Shown: in pieces, positions 59,655 through 64,000 of the stretch
How positions within the stretch are numbered: the first letter of the stretch is position 1
How the letters are laid out: each line of letters opens with the position of its first letter
Assembly (NCBI GenBank): GCA_019637585.1
Contig: JAHBVL010000001.1
Coordinates: forward strand, 62,001 to 126,000
Direction: 5' to 3'
DNA: 64,000 nucleotides
From: Thermomicrobiales bacterium
GTDB taxonomy: Bacteria; Chloroflexota; Chloroflexia; Thermomicrobiales; UBA6265
Notes under the pieces: generated by a model
Database searches by the model: none
The model's input: the letters and a program-made list of their open reading frames with translations, nothing else
Told to the model about the DNA's origin: nothing
Made by a program: the position numbers and the translations under genes

Positions 59655-61823
59655 ATGAGTTTGCGAAAGGCATTGCATATCGCCGCATTGCTGGCGGTGG
59701 TGCTCTCGACAGTCCTCGGAGCCGGGACGGCCCGGGCAGATGGAGTGATCGTTATCGATCCTCCCTGGTGCGATCCGTTTTGCGCGGAACCGGTCTATGT
59801 CGGCGACCAGTTGGTGGTCAGGAATCATCACGTCGACGTCACGATCGACAATCAGGTCGCCACGACGCGCATCGACCAGACCTTTCTCAACCAGAACGAC
59901 TGGGTAGCGGAAGGAACCTACCTCTTCCCCGTTCCGGACGGCGCATCGATCAGTCAATTCTCGATGATTGTCGATGGCCAGGAAATCGAAGCAACTCTCC
60001 TCGAAGCCGAGGAAGCACGCAAGATCTATGAAGAGATCGTCCGGAACATGAAGGACCCGGCGTTGCTCGAATACATCGGCCGGAATGTCATCCAGGCCCG
60101 GATTTTCCCTATCGAACCAGGTCAGGAGCGGGAAATCCAGATCGAGTACCAGCAGCTTCTCACGGTCGAGAACGGACTGGTGCAATACACCTATCCGTTG
60201 AACACCGAGCGCTTCTCCGCTGAACCGTTGGAGCAGGCCAGCGTGCGGGTCGAGGTCATCTCTGGAGACCCGGTGCGCGCCATCTACTCGCCCAGCCACC
60301 AGATTGCGGTCGACAGGAAATCGGATACGCACTTCGTTGCGGGTTGGGAAGAGAGCGACGTTCGGCCTGACACCGACTTCGAGCTGATCTACACCGTCTC
60401 CTCTGAAGCGATCGGCGCCAATCTCCTCAGCTCCTGGGATCCAGTGAAGGGTGAAGGCACCTTCCTGCTGCTCGCCGCACCGGGCATTGATGTCGACGAG
60501 CAGACGGTGTCGAAGGACATCATCGTGGTCCTCGATACCTCGGGAAGCATGGAAGGCGAGAAGATCGAGCAGGCCAAGGAGGCGCTGATCTACGTTCTCG
60601 AGCAGCTGAATGAGGGTGACCGGTTCACGATCATCGAATTCAGCACCGGCGTCCGCTTGTACGACGACAAGCTGGTGGGGATCGACGAAGTCAAGGACGC
60701 CATCAGATGGGTCAAGCGGCTGCAAGCCGATGGCGGCACGAACATCGATGAAGCGTTGACCGACGCAATGGATCTGGCCGATGCAGAGCGGCCAACCTAT
60801 CTTCTCTTCCTTACCGACGGCTTGCCGACCGAAGGCGAAACCAACGCCGATGCCATTCTCGACAATGTCGAAGATGCGGCTGCCGACAATGTTCGCCTCT
60901 TTTCCTTCGGTGTCGGCGACGACGTGGATACCATCCTCCTCGATACCCTGAGCCAGGAGCACCACGGCGCAACGACCTATGTCCGGCCGGGCCAGCAGCT
61001 CGATGAAACGATCGCCGCGTTCTACGGCAAGATCAGCTCGCCGGTTCTCATCGATGTCGAGGTGACGATCGATGGCGTCCGCACCGAAGAGATCTATCCG
61101 TCGCCGCTGCCCGACATCTTCGCCGGTACGCAACTGGTGATCGTCGGCAAGTACACCGAACCGGGTGCGGTGACTATCACTATCACCGGTGAGGTGAACG
61201 GTGAGCGGCGATCCTTCGTCTACGAAGGACAGGAACTGTCGGACGAGCGCGGCTCCGGCGCATCGAAGACCCTGCCTCGCCTGTGGGCCACCCGGAAAGT
61301 CGGCTATCTGCTGAACCAGATTCGGATCAATGGTGAGAACGAGGAATGGATCCAGGCAGTGGTCGATCTCAGCGTCGAGTTCGGGATCGTGACGCCCTAC
61401 ACCTCCTATCTCATCACGGAAGATGACATTCTCACCACGGCGGGCCGCGATCAGGTGGCGCAAGCCGAGTACGACCAGGCCGTGGCGACAGCGGCGCCTC
61501 GCAGCGGCGAGGAAGCGGTCGATGCGGCATTCGGAGCCGGCGCCCTGGCGGGAGCCGACAATGCGGCGCCGATGGCCGTCGAAACCGAATCAGGAGGCGC
61601 GATGCGAGCGGTCGGCAGCCGGGCCTTCGTGCTGCAGGACGGCGTCTGGATCGAAACCATCTTCGACCCCTCCACGATGGAGACCGTGCAGGTGGAGTTC
61701 CTGAGCGACGAGTACTTCGCACTCCTCGCTTCGAACCCCGACCTGGCCGAGGCATTCGCCCTCGGCGACCAGGTGATCGCGTTCAGCGATGGGACGTTCT
61801 ACGAGGTGGTTGTCGCTGACTAG
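59655..61823 (+). CDS. Secreted VIT- and VWA-domain protein
   Basis: 722 residues from ATG 59655 (GGAG 7 nt upstream). Signal peptide RKALHIAALLAVVLSTVLGA. VIT domain about 50-180 (VRNHHVDVTIDNQVATTRID, ARIFPIEPGQEREIQIEYQQ). VWA domain about 287-450 with an intact MIDAS (VVLDTSGSMEG, DGGTNIDEAL, LFLTDGLPTEG). The C-terminal ~270 residues include TLPRLWATRKVGYLLNQIR, typical of inter-alpha-inhibitor-type bacterial proteins. There is no sortase or membrane anchor. It probably binds protein partners outside the cell in a metal-dependent way. Confidence 0.88.
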   Translation: MSLRKALHIAALLAVVLSTVLGAGTARADGVIVIDPPWCDPFCAEPVYVGDQLVVRNHHVDVTIDNQVATTRIDQTFLNQNDWVAEGTYLFPVPDGASISQFSMIVDGQEIEATLLEAEEARKIYEEIVRNMKDPALLEYIGRNVIQARIFPIEPGQEREIQIEYQQLLTVENGLVQYTYPLNTERFSAEPLEQASVRVEVISGDPVRAIYSPSHQIAVDRKSDTHFVAGWEESDVRPDTDFELIYTVSSEAIGANLLSSWDPVKGEGTFLLLAAPGIDVDEQTVSKDIIVVLDTSGSMEGEKIEQAKEALIYVLEQLNEGDRFTIIEFSTGVRLYDDKLVGIDEVKDAIRWVKRLQADGGTNIDEALTDAMDLADAERPTYLLFLTDGLPTEGETNADAILDNVEDAAADNVRLFSFGVGDDVDTILLDTLSQEHHGATTYVRPGQQLDETIAAFYGKISSPVLIDVEVTIDGVRTEEIYPSPLPDIFAGTQLVIVGKYTEPGAVTITITGEVNGERRSFVYEGQELSDERGSGASKTLPRLWATRKVGYLLNQIRINGENEEWIQAVVDLSVEFGIVTPYTSYLITEDDILTTAGRDQVAQAEYDQAVATAAPRSGEEAVDAAFGAGALAGADNAAPMAVETESGGAMRAVGSRAFVLQDGVWIETIFDPSTMETVQVEFLSDEYFALLASNPDLAEAFALGDQVIAFSDGTFYEVVVAD

Positions 61824-61851
61824 ATAGGGAAGAGGGACAATATGCAACGCG

Positions 61852-61876
61852 TGAGGCGAGCGTTCTGCTCGCCTCA
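61852..61876 (+). terminator. Hairpin after the VIT/VWA gene
   Basis: A perfect 10-bp stem (TGAGGCGAGC with GCTCGCCTCA) with a 5-nt loop, 28 nt past the stop, followed by TTGCT only. Termination is plausible. Confidence 0.6.
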
Positions 61877-61964
61877 TTGCTATGCGCCGGGAGGACCACG
61901 CTCATCCACGCGTGGAGGACGTAGCTCGGATTACTCAATAAGGCACCCCCCTCTCTTTTTGTCT

Positions 61965-62129
61965 GTAGTCGCAGACCCCCGTGTCTGCTTTCTCAGGGGG
62001 CACAACGCATCCATTGGCGGCGGTTTCTCTTCTCTTGCCGACGCGGGGTCGCGGTTCTTGCGCGTGAGGATAGTGGCGAGTGATCGCAGCGCGTCCCAGA
62101 CGAGTGCAGACACGGGGGTCTGCGACTAC
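61965..62129. mobile_element. MITE-like element with perfect 24-bp terminal inverted repeats (family 2)
   Basis: 61965-61988 (GTAGTCGCAGACCCCCGTGT plus CTGC) is exactly repeated in inverse orientation at 62106-62129. The 117-bp interior has no gene and no strong internal symmetry. Termini differ from the family 1 elements at 36355 and 40948. Confidence 0.75.
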
Positions 62130-62183
62130 ATGGCGATGAGATCGCTGTCAAAGGTGGTGTTTATCGCCGAATGAATATCCGGG

Positions 62184-62498
62184 TTAGGCTGCATAGAAGA
62201 GGTGTCTGGACTGCTCGATCGAGTGGATCAGATACGGATTTCGCTGCCACTTCATCGTGACAAGATCGACATCTCTACCGAGGACTTCCCTGAGGCGATC
62301 CTCGAACTCCGCGTACCTCGAACCCCAATGCCCCGCATCATATCCGTCTGGATACTCGATCAGGAAGTCGATATCACTTCGGGCAGGATCGAACTCGTCG
62401 TTCACCGCTGACCCGAAGAGCTCCAGACGGGCGACCCCATATTCCTTGCAGATTTCGATGATTTCGTCGAGATGGTCCGCGACTGCCGGATGAATCAT
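62184..62498 (-). CDS. Nucleotidyltransferase-fold protein (MntA-type antitoxin), orphan
   Basis: 104 residues. ARLELFGSAVNDEFDPARSD followed by IDFLIEYP is the GSx10DxD motif of minimal nucleotidyltransferases, which in MNT/HEPN pairs AMPylate and silence the HEPN toxin. The C-terminal LREVLGRDVDLVTM supplies the third acidic residue. No HEPN gene is adjacent on either side: the 3' side is a MITE-like element and the 5' side a divergent oxidoreductase. So the partner is lost or elsewhere. Confidence 0.88.
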   Translation of the reverse strand: MIHPAVADHLDEIIEICKEYGVARLELFGSAVNDEFDPARSDIDFLIEYPDGYDAGHWGSRYAEFEDRLREVLGRDVDLVTMKWQRNPYLIHSIEQSRHLFYAA

Positions 62499-62616
62499 GG
62501 TCTCCTCGCTATCAGTCTCAATTCAACGATACCACCCGGAGAGGGCGGATTCGGGTACGCTCTCCGGCACAGAACGATGACAACCACGGGCCGCAGGCTC
62601 TGGACAGGAGACGATG

Positions 62617-63504
62617 ATGACGATTGCAGGTGTCTATCTTCCTGTTGGCATTCTGGGCGAACACAAGGGCCGGTCGGCGGCGGATATCTGGGACCGGATT
62701 CTCCATCTGGCCGAGCTGGCGGAATCGCTGGGCTTCAGGGCAATCCGGGTGCCCGACCACCTGATGCACTGCAAAAGCGACGAACCCTCCCCGACATTGG
62801 AGGTGTTCGGCGTGCTGTCAGCCATCGCGATGGTGACGAAAAACGCCACGCTCGGTCAGGCGGTACTGGCGGCGCCCTTCCGCAATCCTGCCTATGTGGT
62901 GAAACAGGTCACAACGCTGGACGTCGTCAGCCGGGGTCGCGCCGAGCTTGGCTTGGGCGCCGGCTGGTGCGAGCATGAATTCCGGGCCTTTGGCTACGGC
63001 TATCCCCCACCGAAGGAGCGCCTCGATGCCTTACGGGAAACGCTGGAGATCGCCACCAGCATGCTCCGGGACGAACGCGCCACATTCGAAGGCGCCTGGG
63101 CCAGTGTGATCAACGCGCCAGCCGAACCCAAGGGATACAACGGTCACCGCATCCCCGTTGTCGTAGGCGGCAATGGTCAGAAAGTGACCTGGAGGCTGGC
63201 CGCCAAGTATGCCGACGAGCTGAATCTCGACGGCCCGACTGTCCAAAATGTGCGCGATTGGATGCCGATCATCCATCAACGCTGCGAGGAGATCGATCGC
63301 GACCCCGCGACGTTGCGTGTTTCGGCGCAAATGTGGTGGGAGCGGCCAGGAAATGCCGAGTTCCCCCGCGTTGAGCTGCTTCAGCAACTGAGAGAGATCG
63401 GACTCTCTCATGTCTTCACCGATTTCCCGGCCGCGGCGGAATCGGACGAACCCTTCCATCACTTCGCCGAGGACTGCCGGGCGGCTGGGTTGCGTCTCGG
63501 TTGA
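62617..63504 (+). CDS. LLM-class (luciferase-like) oxidoreductase, probably F420- or FMN-dependent
   Basis: 295 residues. The barrel shows LAELAESLGFRAIRVPDHLM, VTKNATLGQAVLAAPFRNPA, VVSRGRAELGLGAGWCEHEF and KGYNGHRIPVVVGGNGQKVT with TWRLAAKYAD, the standard bacterial-luciferase family pattern (start of strand 4 and the GxGxG-like cofactor loop). The substrate is unknown. ATG 62617 is favoured over 62614 because AGGAG then stands 6 nt away. Confidence 0.87.
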   Translation: MTIAGVYLPVGILGEHKGRSAADIWDRILHLAELAESLGFRAIRVPDHLMHCKSDEPSPTLEVFGVLSAIAMVTKNATLGQAVLAAPFRNPAYVVKQVTTLDVVSRGRAELGLGAGWCEHEFRAFGYGYPPPKERLDALRETLEIATSMLRDERATFEGAWASVINAPAEPKGYNGHRIPVVVGGNGQKVTWRLAAKYADELNLDGPTVQNVRDWMPIIHQRCEEIDRDPATLRVSAQMWWERPGNAEFPRVELLQQLREIGLSHVFTDFPAAAESDEPFHHFAEDCRAAGLRLG

Positions 63505-63627
63505 CATTCCGAAGCGGGATGCCATAATGATCTAAGCGCTGACAGTGAGTATTCAGAGATTTGCCGGCGGCAATCCGCAGGGACGCCACGCTGCGTTCCC
63601 GGCAGCCGCCTGACCTGAAAGACCACC

Positions 63628-64000
63628 ATGATCAACGCGAACCTTCTCGACATTCTCGAGCGATACGAACGTAAACGCGATTTCTCCGGCGTCTGTTTGG
63701 TCAAACAGGGCGACATCGAGATCGTGCATGAGGCGCGTGGACTGGCGCACCGTGGCTTCGGCGTACCGAATACGATCGAGACGCGATTCGATGTCGCGTC
63801 CGTCACCAAGCTGTTCACTGCCGCCGCGGTGATGCAGCTGGTCGACCGTGGCCAGCTGACCCTCGACACGCCGTTGCTTCCCTATCTTGGGGTGGACGCA
63901 CCCCATATCAGTCCTGATGTGACGCTCTATCACGCCCTGACCCATTCGTCCGGCATCGGTGACGATGCCGACGAAGAAGCCGGCGAGGACTACGAGCTCC
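63628..64000 (+). CDS. Beta-lactamase-fold serine hydrolase (class C-like), C-terminus beyond window
   Basis: The first 124 codons are present, open to the right edge. RYERKRDFSGVCLVKQGDIE, then TRFDVASVTKLFTAAAVMQL with the catalytic SxxK (SVTK), and YHALTHSSGIG match the serine beta-lactamase/esterase family. No signal peptide at this start, so probably a cytosolic esterase or peptidase-type member. The YxN and final KTG-type motifs would lie outside the window. Confidence 0.85.
   Translation, partial: MINANLLDILERYERKRDFSGVCLVKQGDIEIVHEARGLAHRGFGVPNTIETRFDVASVTKLFTAAAVMQLVDRGQLTLDTPLLPYLGVDAPHISPDVTLYHALTHSSGIGDDADEEAGEDYEL

Larger units (their letters stand above)
61824..62183. other. 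Intergenic region with terminator and inverted-repeat element
   Basis: No gene seen. It holds the hairpin at 61852-61876 and the element at 61965-62129; the remainder is unremarkable. Confidence 0.75.

Noticed and set aside
59535-61463. A 642-codon open frame antisense to the VIT/VWA gene
   Set aside because: It mirrors the codon positions of a well-supported gene with recognisable domains; its own translation shows no family motif. Long antisense frames are expected at this GC content.
1-64000. tRNA or rRNA genes
   Set aside because: None of the intergenic regions shows a cloverleaf with a TTCRANY arm or rRNA sequence that I could recognise by eye.

Overview
The window is high-GC bacterial chromosome with dense coding on both strands and no rRNA, tRNA, CRISPR array, phage or recognisable insertion sequence. 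The mix points to a Chloroflexota bacterium, most likely of the Thermomicrobia/Thermomicrobiales type: several Uma2-family proteins, Tat-exported solute-binding proteins, a luciferase-like (LLM class) oxidoreductase, an SfLAP/GAP membrane protein, an MEP-pathway IspH, many secreted proteins without sortase anchors, and intergenic DNA full of short tandem repeats. This assignment rests on overall protein character, not on a marker gene.

Layout. (1) 1-7304, minus strand: four consecutive cyanophycin-synthetase-like ATP-grasp ligases, the last one cut by the left edge. All three complete copies have a broken and shortened Mur-ligase half. (2) 7449-17759: a peptidoglycan amidase, two Uma2 proteins, an N-acetylmannosamine-6-P epimerase plus sugar-kinase pair, a homocysteine S-methyltransferase, an SfLAP membrane protein, an ankyrin protein, a Tat-exported SH3b/C39-like protein, a 3-hydroxyacyl-CoA dehydrogenase and a GNAT acetyltransferase. 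(3) 17840-22578: two large secreted proteins built from 11 copies of a CnaB/SpaA-like module that also carries four cysteines. A UDP-xylose-synthase-type epimerase converges on them. (4) 23836-28498: MsrAB, kynureninase and a CocE-type hydrolase. (5) 28594-32651: a sugar ABC transporter operon interrupted by a GIY-YIG gene and four 103-bp repeats. (6) 32882-39631: HAD phosphatase, deacetylase-like lipoprotein, IspH, BNR sialidase-like protein, orphan DUF433 protein and a secreted beta-propeller-like protein. (7) 39895-46369: an oligopeptide ABC transporter with an enolase-superfamily enzyme and an M19-like dipeptidase, a peptide-scavenging cluster. (8) 46591-51261: a membrane protein, a cupredoxin, an anti-sigma-like protein, a frameshifted ECF sigma factor and two adjacent Uma2 proteins. 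(9) 51388-64000: a DapA-family/amidohydrolase pair, two paralogous secreted lectin-fold proteins flanking an APH(6)-type kinase, a CBS protein, a zinc-ribbon/RDD membrane protein, a secreted VIT/VWA protein, an orphan nucleotidyltransferase, an LLM oxidoreductase and the start of a beta-lactamase-fold serine hydrolase.

The most unusual items are: the run of four CphA2-like ligases; the secreted modules that combine a predicted Lys-Glu-Asn isopeptide triad with two predicted disulfides; and the intergenic DNA, where at least a dozen arrays of unrelated sequence share one period of 7 bp. Alongside these arrays are 103-bp palindromic repeats and three MITE-like elements with terminal inverted repeats.
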